Shown here: one piece after another, positions 54,541 through 63,129 of the stretch | How the letters are laid out: each line of letters begins with the position of its first letter | Numbering within the stretch: the stretch's first letter is position 1 | Source of the DNA: Afipia sp. GAS231 | GTDB taxonomy: Bacteria; Pseudomonadota; Alphaproteobacteria; Rhizobiales; Xanthobacteraceae | Direction: 5' to 3' | Assembly (NCBI RefSeq): GCF_900103365.1 | Contig: NZ_LT629703.1 | Location: 4,340,001 to 4,404,000, forward strand | DNA length: 64,000 nt | Notes under the pieces: generated by a model | Database searches by the model: none | What the model was told of the DNA's origin: nothing | Seen by the model: only the letters and a program-made list of their open reading frames with translations | Translations under genes and position numbers: made by a program

Positions 54541-54554
54541 TTGATCCTGATCAA
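54541..54554. promoter_or_regulatory. FixK/FNR box upstream of hemA
   Basis: TTGAT-CCTG-ATCAA is a perfect match to the FNR/FixK consensus TTGAT-N4-ATCAA. It lies 139-152 bases upstream of hemA, which would put the transcript start near 54507 if the box is centred at -40. FixK2-dependent hemA expression is established in Bradyrhizobium. Confidence 0.8.
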
Positions 54555-54569
54555 GGCGCTAGCGGTGAT

Positions 54570-55082
54570 CTACATCGCTGGATTTTGGCCCTGATCAAAA
54601 TTCCGGTAGCGGCGCCAAAGTGCCGCGGCCCAGCCGGAAAAATATCCGGCGCTGGCGCCCGACACCGCGTAACCGATGACCGCCACGGCCGCATGCGGTT
54701 CCAGTTTCATGGCGGTCGCGACCGCCACGCCATATTGCAGCGAGAACACCGTGATGTTGCGCAACAATGGCCCGATGGTCCCGGGTCGGGTCACCATGCC
54801 CTTCTGCCGGTCGACCGCCAGCAACCGCGGGCCATTGAACAGTCCAAGCGCGGCGAACAGCAGCAGCGCCACCAGCCAGACCAGTAGCGGCGCGGTGGCG
54901 TTGTCGCGCGCCAGCACCAGCCGCGACAGGCCCATCAGGAAGAACACCAGCGGCACGATCAGCATGCGCCAGACCGCTTGCGTCCGCGACCGCAACGCCT
55001 GCAGCCCCTGCCAGATCAGATAGGCGAGCAGGACGAAGACCCAGATCGGGGTGTTGGCCAGGATGCGAAACGCGGTCTGCAT
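54570..55082 (-). CDS. DUF6622-like membrane protein
   Basis: Integral membrane protein of 170 residues with about five hydrophobic helices (near residues 10-30, 38-56, 65-83, 108-125 and 130-152). It resembles the DUF6622 family of unknown function; I am moderately sure of the family. It ends with a polar RRYRNFDQGQNPAM tail. It lies upstream of hemA in the same direction, with the FixK box in between, so hemA has its own promoter. Confidence 0.75.
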   Translation of the reverse strand: MQTAFRILANTPIWVFVLLAYLIWQGLQALRSRTQAVWRMLIVPLVFFLMGLSRLVLARDNATAPLLVWLVALLLFAALGLFNGPRLLAVDRQKGMVTRPGTIGPLLRNITVFSLQYGVAVATAMKLEPHAAVAVIGYAVSGASAGYFSGWAAALWRRYRNFDQGQNPAM

Positions 55083-55104
55083 CCAGCCTCCCGCGCCGTC
55101 GCTG

Positions 55105-56166
55105 TCAGGTGGTCCGGAAACGCAGCACGCCGTCGGTCACTTCCGAGGTCAGGCGGCCTTCGTTCAGCATGTAATTGACATGCGCGATCAGTTCGCCGGC
55201 GGCAAAGCCCATCTGGTGCACGTCGAGTTCGTATTTGTGGAACACGACCGGGACCAGTTGCCGCGAGGTTTGCGGAACGACACGGCAGGCTTCCGCGATC
55301 AGCCGGCAACGATCCTCGTGATGGTCGGCCAGTTGCTTGATCCGCGTCTTCAGCCCGTAAAACGGCACGCCGTGACCGGGCAGGACCATGACGTCCCAGG
55401 GCAATGTCGTGGTCAGGCTCGCCAGCGAGGCCAGATATTCGCCGAGCGAGTTCTGGTCGGGCTCGACCGCCCAGACGCTGACATTGGGCGAGATCTTGCT
55501 CAGCACCTGGTCGGCGGACAGGAACAGTTTGTCGGCGGCGCAATACAGCATCACCTGGTCGAGGGCGTGGCCGCCGCCGGTGATGACCTTGAAACGCCGC
55601 GTCCCGATCGAAATCTCGTCGCCATGCGAGATGCGGCGATAGGACGGCGGCAGCACCGAAACCCGCTTCAGGTAATCCTGGCCGCGGCCGAGCAGCTTGT
55701 CGGTCAGGTCTTCGTCCATGCCGTGGCGGCGGAAGAACAGCCGCTGCGCGTTCACGCGCTCCTCGGTGCCGCGGTTCTGGTGGTAGACCGATTGCAGATA
55801 CTCGACCTGCGACATCTGCAGCGGACAGTTGAAGCGTTCGACGATCCAGCCGGCGAGGCCGACGTGGTCGGGATGCGAATGGGTCACGATCAGCCGCGTG
55901 ATCTTCACATGCCGGAGCGGGCCCTCGAACAGCGTGGTCCAGGCCGCGATGGTTTCCTCATTGCCGAACCCGGAATCGACCATCGCCCAGCCGTCGCCGT
56001 CGGCGAGCAGGTAGATGTTCACGTGGTTGAGCCGGAACGGCAGCTTCAGCCGCACCCACAACACACCCGGCATGACCTCGACGACCTGGTCGTGGCCGGG
56101 GTGGTTTTCCCAGGGGTATCGCAGTGCCTCGGCCGAGGACTGCACCGTGTCTGTTTTTGTGTCCAT
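55105..56166 (-). CDS. MBL-fold metallohydrolase
   Basis: Metallo-beta-lactamase-fold enzyme of 353 residues. The metal site is THSHPDHVG near residues 95-103, followed by GGGHALDQVMLYC near residues 198-210 with another ligand histidine, and a later aspartate in LFLSADQVLSK. The C-terminal 90 residues form a helical extension with HKYELDVHQMGFAAGELIAHVNYML, seen in glyoxalase II-like and other hydrolases of this fold. The substrate is unknown. It starts at 56166 and its stop lies 22 bases before the downstream DUF6622-like gene, so the two may be co-transcribed. Confidence 0.9.
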   Translation of the reverse strand: MDTKTDTVQSSAEALRYPWENHPGHDQVVEVMPGVLWVRLKLPFRLNHVNIYLLADGDGWAMVDSGFGNEETIAAWTTLFEGPLRHVKITRLIVTHSHPDHVGLAGWIVERFNCPLQMSQVEYLQSVYHQNRGTEERVNAQRLFFRRHGMDEDLTDKLLGRGQDYLKRVSVLPPSYRRISHGDEISIGTRRFKVITGGGHALDQVMLYCAADKLFLSADQVLSKISPNVSVWAVEPDQNSLGEYLASLASLTTTLPWDVMVLPGHGVPFYGLKTRIKQLADHHEDRCRLIAEACRVVPQTSRQLVPVVFHKYELDVHQMGFAAGELIAHVNYMLNEGRLTSEVTDGVLRFRTT

Positions 56167-56274
56167 CGCTACGGCTTAGCGGGACCCACGGCGGGGCGCT
56201 AGATGAAAAAGCGGGGAGCCGTTTGGATAAACGGCATGGGTTGAGGGATGCCGCCCGTTGCAATTTGGGCAGTG

Positions 56275-56372
56275 ATTCCGGGATGGTGCGCCAGCACCAG
56301 ACCTCAGGTGCGCAATTGCACCCCGGGGAATCTCGAGATTCCGGGTTCGATGCTGACGCATCGCCCCGGAAT
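56275..56372. repeat. REP-like palindromic element (ATTCCGG type)
   Basis: A 98-base element bounded by ATTCCGG and CCGGAAT, with the perfect palindrome GAATCTCGAGATTC inside CCGGGGAATCTC/GAGATTCCGG arms. It lies between the MBL and chemotaxis genes, and only this copy occurs in the window. Confidence 0.7.
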
Positions 56373-56386
56373 GACGGTGCGTGGCA

Positions 56387-58525
56387 TTACGCCGCCCTGA
56401 TATTCGACAGGAACGCGTCGATTTCCTCACGCAGCACGTCGGCTTCGCGACGGAGCGCGCTGGAGGCGGTCAAGACCTCGCCGGCGGCGGTTCCGGCTTC
56501 GGTCGAGGCCGAGGAGACGCCGACGATGTTGCTGGAGACCTCGCTGGTGCCGCCGGCGGCGTGCTGGATGTTGCGCGCGATCTCGCGCGTCGCCGCACCC
56601 TGCTCCTCGACCGCGGCCGCGATCGCGGTGGTGACGTCGTTGATCTGGCTGATCGTGCCGGAGATGCTGCGGATCGCCGATACCGCCGACGTCGTCACCG
56701 TCTGCATGCTGCCGATCTGCTGGCGGATTTCGTCGGTGGCCTTCGCGGTCTGGCTGGCGAGGTTCTTCACTTCGGAGGCGACCACGGCAAATCCGCGGCC
56801 GGCTTCACCGGCGCGGGCGGCTTCGATGGTGGCGTTCAGCGCCAGGAGGTTGGTCTGCGAGGCGATGCTCTGGATCAGATCGACCACCTCGCCGATTCGT
56901 CCGGCGTTTTCGGCGAGCCCCTGCATGGTGGCGTCGGTGGCGCCTGCTTCCTCGACCGCCTTGCGGGCGATTTCCGCCGAGGTGACGACCTGACGGCTGA
57001 TCTCCTCGATCGAAGACGACAGTTGTTCGGTGCCCGAGGATACGGTCTGCACGTTGACCGAGGTTTCCTCGGCGGCCGAAGCCACCGCGTTGACCAGTGC
57101 GCTGGATTGATCCGCGGTCGTCGACATGCTCTGCGCGGTGGTCTGCATAGAGCCCGCCGCCGACTGCAGGCTGTCGAGCGCCGAGCGAACGGTGGTTTCG
57201 AATTCGACGATGCGCGCTTCCATGCGGGTGGCGCGTTCGGACTTGGCGATGCGGTCCTTGTCCTGGTCGGCCGAGAGCGCGCGGCTCTGGATCATGCTGT
57301 CGCGGAACACCAGCAGCGAGTCGGCCATCGCCGCGATCTCGTCCTTCTGGTGGCTCTGGTAGATCTCGGAGTCGAGGTCGCCGCTCGACAGCTGCTGCAT
57401 CGAACGCTGCAGGCTGCGGATCCGGCGCAGGATGCTGCGGCCGACATAGAGCCAGACGAACAGGATCGAGCCGATCAGCGTCAGCACGCCTGCCCCGAGC
57501 ATGACCATGGTCGCCAGCGAAATCTCCTGGCGCGCCTGCCAAGTCGAGGTGTCGGTTTCCTTGCGGACGCCGTCGACCAGTTGCTGCACGCTGATGCCGA
57601 GGCCGACATTGAGCTTGCGGGTTTCCTCCAGAATGGTCTCGCCGTAGTCGCTGGAGTCGAGTTCCTGCTGGCGGATCTTGAAGACGCGGGTCTTGCCCTC
57701 GCCGAGCGACAGCAGTTTCATCGCCGCCTCGGTCAGCGCCTTGGTGCTGGCGTTCTTGGGCAGGGTCTCGAGGTTGGATTTGACGCGCGCCTGCGTCTCC
57801 TTGAATTCCTTTTCGATGGCTTCCAGCGTGTCGCTGTTGTTGGCCGACAGCGCCGCCGTCATGTCCGAGGCCATCAGGTTGGTAGAGGCGATCACGTTGC
57901 CGAGCAGTTCGACGTTGCGCGCCGCCTCGCTGGCGTCGTCGGGCGACAGGTTGGCGGCGCCCAGGATCGCATTGATCTGCGCCTGCGCGTCCATCATCGC
58001 CGGCGCCGAGGTGGCGACGAAATCGGCCTGCGCCTTGCGCAAGGCGGCGTATTGCTTGTCGTGCAGGGCGCCGACGTCGAGCCGCTCGCGCGCGGCCGAG
58101 CCCAGGCTCTTGATCATGTCGTCGATGTTCTTGACGGTCTCGTTGAGCGCCGCGACGACGTTCTTGTCGGCGCCGAGTTCGATGATCTCGCCGAGCTTCT
58201 GCAGCGCCAGCGTCTGGGTTTCCTTCATCTTCTTGGAGCGTTCGTTCAGCGCTTCTTCGCTGCGCGCGGCGAGCAGCGCCGGCCCCTGGCTGGCAAGGCT
58301 CGCGCTCTGCGCCGAAAGCTGCAGGCTGGCGGCGAGGCGGGGGATGTCCCGTCCGCTCAGGTCGACCATGGTCACGCCGAGACGTCCGAGTTCGAGGCCT
58401 GCGCCGGCGCTGATGACGATCGCCATGCCGGCGATGACGCCGAAGGCGACGAACAGGCTGCCTCTGACGCCGAACCGCGGAAAGCTGAAACCCTTGAGTT
58501 TGAATTTGCCGATCTTGAACGTCAT
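56387..58525 (-). CDS. Methyl-accepting chemotaxis protein
   Basis: Receptor of 712 residues. TM1 is near residues 22-42 and TM2 near 338-362, so the sensory domain spans about 295 periplasmic residues and looks all-helical with no PAS-like pattern, perhaps a four-helix HBM-type bundle. A HAMP linker follows (about 360-412) and then the signalling domain (about 440-700), whose hairpin tip reads [26 protein letters not shown] near residues 560-585. No C-terminal CheR-binding pentapeptide is visible. The ligand is unknown. It is preceded by a 240-base gap. Confidence 0.95.
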   Translation of the reverse strand: MTFKIGKFKLKGFSFPRFGVRGSLFVAFGVIAGMAIVISAGAGLELGRLGVTMVDLSGRDIPRLAASLQLSAQSASLASQGPALLAARSEEALNERSKKMKETQTLALQKLGEIIELGADKNVVAALNETVKNIDDMIKSLGSAARERLDVGALHDKQYAALRKAQADFVATSAPAMMDAQAQINAILGAANLSPDDASEAARNVELLGNVIASTNLMASDMTAALSANNSDTLEAIEKEFKETQARVKSNLETLPKNASTKALTEAAMKLLSLGEGKTRVFKIRQQELDSSDYGETILEETRKLNVGLGISVQQLVDGVRKETDTSTWQARQEISLATMVMLGAGVLTLIGSILFVWLYVGRSILRRIRSLQRSMQQLSSGDLDSEIYQSHQKDEIAAMADSLLVFRDSMIQSRALSADQDKDRIAKSERATRMEARIVEFETTVRSALDSLQSAAGSMQTTAQSMSTTADQSSALVNAVASAAEETSVNVQTVSSGTEQLSSSIEEISRQVVTSAEIARKAVEEAGATDATMQGLAENAGRIGEVVDLIQSIASQTNLLALNATIEAARAGEAGRGFAVVASEVKNLASQTAKATDEIRQQIGSMQTVTTSAVSAIRSISGTISQINDVTTAIAAAVEEQGAATREIARNIQHAAGGTSEVSSNIVGVSSASTEAGTAAGEVLTASSALRREADVLREEIDAFLSNIRAA

Positions 58526-58704
58526 GTGTCCGCCGCCCCCGCTTAACGCTACCTTGGGATGTTTCCTCGCGCGGCAGTATCAAGGTACCCGGTTAACAAC
58601 TCGGGAAAACCACGGGTCGGTCTGCGATTTTTTCTGCGTTAACGGTTGATTTGACGAGATTCCCGTGAGCCGGAAAACGCCTTGGGACAGCCATATGCGA
58701 CGGC

Positions 58705-58732
58705 AAAAAGGCCGGCATGAAGCCGGCCTTTC
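58705..58732 (-). terminator. Intrinsic terminator of the outer membrane protein gene
   Basis: On the minus strand, a stem AAAGGCCGGC/GCCGGCCTTT with a small loop runs into a U-run of five. It lies 34-61 bases after the stop. Confidence 0.9.
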
Positions 58733-58765
58733 GTATTCTCTCGTGCAACTTCCCGCTGAAAGCGA

Positions 58766-59488
58766 TCAGTAGCGGGCGACCACCGGGCCGCCGAGGTTGA
58801 AGCGGTAGTTGACGCCGACTTTCAGCGTGTGCTCGTCATTGCGCCAGCTGCCGAACGGCGCCAGCACGCCAGGCGTCACGAAACGGGTGCTGCCGAAGTC
58901 GTAATACATGTACTCGGCCTTGGCCGACCAGTTCGGGGCGAACATGTATTCGAGGCCGGCGCCGACGGTGTAGCCGTTGCTGTGGTTCTTATCGAGGGTG
59001 AAGGCGACCGGCGCGCCTGCGAAGGTCAGGGTGTCACGGTTGTCGGAATAGGCGTAACCGCCTTTGACATAGACTAGGCCCGGACCCCAGGTGTAACCGA
59101 CGCGGCCGGTGATCGAGCCGAGGCCGCGCTGGTTGTTGTTGTAGATGGCGCCGCCCGGGAAGGTGGCGTTGACGAAGTTTCCGCTGAGCCAGCTATACTG
59201 GCCTTCGACACCGAGAACCCAGTTGGGCGCGAACTGGTAGTCGGCGCCGGCCTGCAAGCCGCCGAGGAAGCGGGCGCTGTAGTCGCTCAGAACCAGGCCG
59301 TTGAAATTGTTGCTGCCGGCGAACGCGCCGCCGACATGGCCGCCGATATAGAAGCCGGTCCAGTTATAGAGCGGCGCGGCATAGGCCGGCGCCTTGTTGT
59401 AATTGTAGGGGCGGGCGCCGAGATCGGCGCCGAGGGCCGGAGCGGCGAACGCTGCGAGGGCGACGGTGGCGAGCAGGAACTTCTTCAT
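58766..59488 (-). CDS. Outer membrane beta-barrel protein, Omp25/31-RopB-like
   Basis: Porin-like outer membrane protein of 240 residues. A signal peptide (KKFLLATVALAAFAAPALGA, cleavage near residue 21) precedes a barrel of about eight strands. Diagnostic features are YNWTGFYIGGHVGGAF near residues 41-56, WVLGVEGQYSWLSG, a GRVGYTWGPGLVYVKGGYAY strand pair, and the C-terminal HTLKVGVNYRFN ending in a Tyr residue. Rhizobiales carry many paralogues of this family, which anchor the outer membrane and act as surface antigens. The ATG at 59488 has CGGAGA upstream. Confidence 0.92.
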   Translation of the reverse strand: MKKFLLATVALAAFAAPALGADLGARPYNYNKAPAYAAPLYNWTGFYIGGHVGGAFAGSNNFNGLVLSDYSARFLGGLQAGADYQFAPNWVLGVEGQYSWLSGNFVNATFPGGAIYNNNQRGLGSITGRVGYTWGPGLVYVKGGYAYSDNRDTLTFAGAPVAFTLDKNHSNGYTVGAGLEYMFAPNWSAKAEYMYYDFGSTRFVTPGVLAPFGSWRNDEHTLKVGVNYRFNLGGPVVARY

Positions 59489-59707
59489 GGTGTTGGTCTC
59501 CGAAATGGTTGGGGGACACCGCGTGCCGGCGTCGTCCATGGCCGGCACTTAGACAGCTTTTGAATAAAATGCTGTCACTCGCCGGACACAGTGGATGGCA
59601 ACCCAACCCATTGGCGGATAAACGTTTTTCGTGCTTAACAGGGGCCTAATCAAAGCTGAAGAAAGGCTTAATTTTCGGAGCCCCAACGGCCGCCCGGCAA
59701 GCTTCGC

Positions 59708-60028
59708 TTAACCAATCCGCCGCAGCACGTCGCCGCGCATCTGCTCGCGGAACGCCTGCCGGCGGGCGGGGCGGTCCTTGACCGCGACGTCGTGACGGTC
59801 GAACACGTTGAACATTTCGAGGATCGGATAATGGTCGCTGGCCATCGCCAGGATCCGTAGCAGTTCGGCCACCGGGCCGATCGGACCTGAGACCTCCCAT
59901 TTGCGGATGGTGCTGGCGCCGTCCTCTTCCGGCAACCCGCAGAGTTTGGCCATGTCGGCTACCGTCAGCTTGCGGCCGATGGCCTCGCCGAGATGTTCGC
60001 GCAGTTTCTTCAATTCCGGGCCGGTCAC
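59708..60028 (-). CDS. Small HTH-like protein
   Basis: Protein of 106 residues not matched to a named family. The N-terminal half resembles an XRE-type helix-turn-helix: TGPELKKLREHLGEAIG then LTVADMAKLCGLPEEDGASTIRKWE, with the WE typical of Cro/C1 recognition ends. The C-terminal half is helical with a conserved-looking DVAVKDRPARRQAFREQM. I prefer the GTG at 60028, with GGAG five bases upstream, to a GTG 13 codons earlier that lacks a ribosome-binding site. It is divergent from the small membrane protein gene at 60125 and may regulate it. Confidence 0.7.
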   Translation of the reverse strand: MTGPELKKLREHLGEAIGRKLTVADMAKLCGLPEEDGASTIRKWEVSGPIGPVAELLRILAMASDHYPILEMFNVFDRHDVAVKDRPARRQAFREQMRGDVLRRIG

Positions 60029-60124
60029 GGTCGCTCCGTTTCGAAAAGTCTCTGTGAACTGCGTCACACACGCCGCGCGGGGAGCGAGCTATACGCAACG
60101 CATTCGCTTCTTGAGGAGGCAACC

Positions 60125-60340
60125 ATGCGCTCGCTCATCCAAAGCCTGACGCCCGACGATGGCCGGATCTACTGGCGACTGGTCGGCGGTATGTTCGTTC
60201 TTTACGTTGTGGTGATGGTCACGGCAGCAGGTGTCTTTGTCAGTCACGAATCATCGCGGAGACTGGCGCAGGAACCCGCCGCCACTGTGGCGACCGGTGT
60301 TAAAACGCGGTCGATCGCTCAATTCGCAGCCAACGACTGA
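60125..60340 (+). CDS. Small single-pass membrane protein
   Basis: Protein of 71 residues. A polar N-terminus of about 20 residues, one transmembrane helix (about 22-42, LVGGMFVLYVVVMVTAAGVFV) and a polar C-terminal tail. Not recognised. GAGGAGG six bases before the ATG is a near-ideal ribosome-binding site and makes the gene convincing despite its size. It is divergent from the HTH-like gene and faces the GH1 gene, whose stop lies 30 bases beyond. Confidence 0.72.
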   Translation: MRSLIQSLTPDDGRIYWRLVGGMFVLYVVVMVTAAGVFVSHESSRRLAQEPAATVATGVKTRSIAQFAAND

Positions 60341-60370
60341 CTCTGACTTGATCTTGATGATGACTGCCGC

Positions 60371-61840
60371 TCAGGCGCCGATCGCGTTTTGCGCCACCAC
60401 TTCGCGGTAAAACGCGGCACTCAGCTTGGCGGTCCGCTTCTGCGTCTCGAAATCGACGTGGTACAGCCCGAAGCGTTTTTCGAAACCGAAGATCCATTCG
60501 AAATTGTCCATCAGGCTCCACAGGAAATAGCCGCGCACCGGCACGCCCTCGGCGGTCGCGCGCTGCAACTGGCGCAGGTAGTTGCGCAGGAACATGATGC
60601 GATCGAGGTCGTAGACCTGGCCGTCGGCGGCGATCTTGTCTTCCGACGAGGTGCCGTTCTCGCTGATGTAGATGGTGTCGATGTTCCAGATTTTTGCCGC
60701 CAGCCGCGGCGCCCAATAGATCACTTCCGGCCCGACCCGCAACCACTCCGAATTCATGTGCGGAAACGAGGCGGGGAAGGGCAGCACCTTCCAGCCGGGT
60801 TTTTGGTCTGACGCTGCGATATAGAATTGCGGCGCGTAGATATTGAGCCCGACGAAATCGTTCTTGGCGCCGATGATCTTCAGTTCCTCGGCAGTGAATT
60901 TCGGGGCGTCCTTGCCGGAATATTCGAGGAAGCCGTCGGTGTATTTGCCCTCCAGCATCACCCCGAGCAGGCCCGCATTCAGTTCGCGCGTCGCCATCTC
61001 GGCGGCGCGGACATTGTCCGGCGTGTCGAAGGCGGGCACGCAGGCTGCGATATTCTCGGCCGGGCCGACCTTGGTGCCGGGGCGCGCCTTGGCGCGAATC
61101 GCCTGCACCGCAAGGCCATGCCCCAGGGCTACGTGATGCCGCGCCTGGTTTAGCTCGCTTGTCGGCAATTTGAGACCGGGCGCGTCGATGCCCCATCCGT
61201 AACCGAAGTTGAGGAAACGCCCGGCTTCGTTGAGCGTAAAAATGTTTTTGACGCGGTCGCTCACGCGCTCCGCCACATAGCCCGCATAATCCGCGAACGC
61301 TTTCGAGGTATCGCTGGATCGCCAGCCGCCTACCCGGTCCTCGAGCGCCTGCGGCAGGTCCCAGTGATACAGCGTCGCGTAAGGCTCGATGCCCCTGGCC
61401 AGCAGTTCGTCGATCAGGCGGTTGTAGAAGTCGAGGCCTTTGGGGTTGGGCGCGCCGGTGCCATCGGGAAATATCCGCGGCCAGGCGATCGAGAACCGGT
61501 AAGCCTTGACCCCGAGCGCCTTGATCAGGCCGACGTCCTCCTTGTAGCGGTGATAGTGATCGTTGGCGCGGTCGGCGGTGGTGTGATCCTCGATCTTGCC
61601 CGGCGTGTGCGCAAAGGTGTCCCAGATCGAGCGGCCGCGGCCGTCCTCGTTGACGGCACCTTCGATCTGATAGGCCGACGTCGCGGTGCCCCAGAGAAAA
61701 TCCTTCGGGAAGCTCGCGGGCGCATGGCGGTCCACCGCCGGCGCCGGCTGGCTCTTCGCTGCGTTACCCGCGGTCGCTGCCCCGAGCGCGGAAAGGCCGG
61801 CAAGTTTGCCGAACTGCCGTCGCGAGAATTTTCCGAACAT
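60371..61840 (-). CDS. GH1 beta-glucosidase with Tat signal
   Basis: Glycoside hydrolase family 1 enzyme of 489 residues that removes beta-linked glucose from glucan oligomers or glucosides. A Tat-type leader starts with SRRQFGKLAG (residues 6-15), so export to the periplasm in folded form is expected. The N-terminal FPKDFLWGTATSAYQIEGA and the nucleophile motif YISENGTSS near residue 400 are typical. The acid/base motif reads TLNEAG where most family members have NEP. The start at 61840 begins MFGKFSRRQ. It lies ten bases after the GH16 gene in one operon. Confidence 0.93.
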   Translation of the reverse strand: MFGKFSRRQFGKLAGLSALGAATAGNAAKSQPAPAVDRHAPASFPKDFLWGTATSAYQIEGAVNEDGRGRSIWDTFAHTPGKIEDHTTADRANDHYHRYKEDVGLIKALGVKAYRFSIAWPRIFPDGTGAPNPKGLDFYNRLIDELLARGIEPYATLYHWDLPQALEDRVGGWRSSDTSKAFADYAGYVAERVSDRVKNIFTLNEAGRFLNFGYGWGIDAPGLKLPTSELNQARHHVALGHGLAVQAIRAKARPGTKVGPAENIAACVPAFDTPDNVRAAEMATRELNAGLLGVMLEGKYTDGFLEYSGKDAPKFTAEELKIIGAKNDFVGLNIYAPQFYIAASDQKPGWKVLPFPASFPHMNSEWLRVGPEVIYWAPRLAAKIWNIDTIYISENGTSSEDKIAADGQVYDLDRIMFLRNYLRQLQRATAEGVPVRGYFLWSLMDNFEWIFGFEKRFGLYHVDFETQKRTAKLSAAFYREVVAQNAIGA

Positions 61841-61850
61841 GATTTCTCCG

Positions 61851-62885
61851 TCAACGTTCGTCGATCTGGTAGGCGGAAATCCTGTCGATCTCGAACGTGA
61901 CCGCAACAGGCGACTCGCTGTCGACGAAACCCACGCCGGGAAAATGGTTCGAACCCATCGCCAGGTTGACGATCATGTACATCGGATCGTCGAAACCGAC
62001 CGGGGTCTTGATCTCTGATACCGGCTTGCGGTCGATGAAATAGGTGATGCGGTCCGGCTGCCACAGCACACCGTAATTGTGGAACGCGGTCGACGTGTCG
62101 GCGACCGCGAAGTCGAAGCCGCAGGAGAACACGCGCTGCGTCTCCGGTATCCGCCAATGCGTCGTCATCACCAGGTTGTTCGACTTCGGCCCGCGGCCCT
62201 CCAGCACGTCGATCTCCGGCGGCCAGCCGCCGTCATCGGCGAGCAGCCAAAACGCCGGCCACACCCCGACGCCGGCCGGTATTTTCGAGCGGATTTCGAA
62301 ATAGCCGTGCTTCTGCGAAAAACGGCTCTGGGTCGTCAGGATGCCCGACACATATTCGTTGTTGAACAGCACCGGCTTCAGCGCCGCCGGCGTGCGGCTG
62401 GCGATGATCGAGAGAACGCCGTCGTGCACCCTGAACGGGTCGAGCCCCAGCGGGGTCGCGTCGCGTCCGCCGTACCGCGGATCGACATAGATCTGCTGTT
62501 CGCCGTTCCAGGTGTCCTTGCGCCGGAAGTCGGAACCCTCGCCGCCCCAATACCGCGCTTCCGGCCACGCGGCGCCGCCGGCGTAGTGCGGGATCCAGCG
62601 GTCGCTGGACAGCGGATGGGCGTCGAAATCGTCGTGGAAGGTCCGGTGCAGCGAGACCTGCGCCAGCGCGGCGGGATCGGTGGTTTCGACACGGCGGCAG
62701 GCGTCGCCGAGCGAAGCGGCCGCGACCTGCAAGGCGAGCTTTGGCGGCGCGTCGGCGAGATCGGCCTGCGCGAAAGCCGGGGCGGACGTGAGGAGGCAAG
62801 CAATCAGGCCAAGCACGTGCGGCGCCCATTCGCGGCGGGAACCCGCGAAGTCAGCCAAACTCCGATACTGGAATTCTCCGCCCAT
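61851..62885 (-). CDS. GH16 beta-glucanase (laminarinase-like)
   Basis: Glycoside hydrolase family 16 enzyme of 344 residues. A Sec-type hydrophobic segment (about residues 24-42, ending AFAQA) suggests export. The catalytic motif EIDVLEG (about residues 205-211) has the two glutamates and the aspartate of the ExDxxE pattern. FHDDFDAHPLSSDRWIPHY near residue 87 and GYFEIRSKIPAGVGVWPAFWLL near residue 178 are conserved in the family. It cleaves internal beta-1,3 or mixed-linkage glucans; the GH1 enzyme downstream would finish the oligosaccharides. The ATG at 62885 has CGGAGA upstream. Confidence 0.93.
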   Translation of the reverse strand: MGGEFQYRSLADFAGSRREWAPHVLGLIACLLTSAPAFAQADLADAPPKLALQVAAASLGDACRRVETTDPAALAQVSLHRTFHDDFDAHPLSSDRWIPHYAGGAAWPEARYWGGEGSDFRRKDTWNGEQQIYVDPRYGGRDATPLGLDPFRVHDGVLSIIASRTPAALKPVLFNNEYVSGILTTQSRFSQKHGYFEIRSKIPAGVGVWPAFWLLADDGGWPPEIDVLEGRGPKSNNLVMTTHWRIPETQRVFSCGFDFAVADTSTAFHNYGVLWQPDRITYFIDRKPVSEIKTPVGFDDPMYMIVNLAMGSNHFPGVGFVDSESPVAVTFEIDRISAYQIDER

Positions 62886-63129
62886 CCCTGTCTCCGTTAA
62901 CACTTTATTTCTGCGAGCGCGCGCTGCCAGATTCAACTGAAATTCCTGTGTTTTTCGATACGGGCGGCGCCGCGGCGGCATGGCCTGCCGCGGCGCTGCG
63001 ACGCAGGGGGGACCGTAGTAGTACGGACCCGTAACTTAACGGCAAGGTAGTGTTGACCGGTACAATACGAGGTCTGTTTTTGAATTGATTTATTTTGCCA
63101 CCGCTCAAATTTAACGGCGGGATTTTGAC

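Noticed and set aside
56381..58546. 721-codon plus-strand frame opposite the chemotaxis receptor
   Set aside because: The receptor has all MCP motifs on the minus strand. The plus-strand product is Arg/Gly/Asp-rich with no domain.
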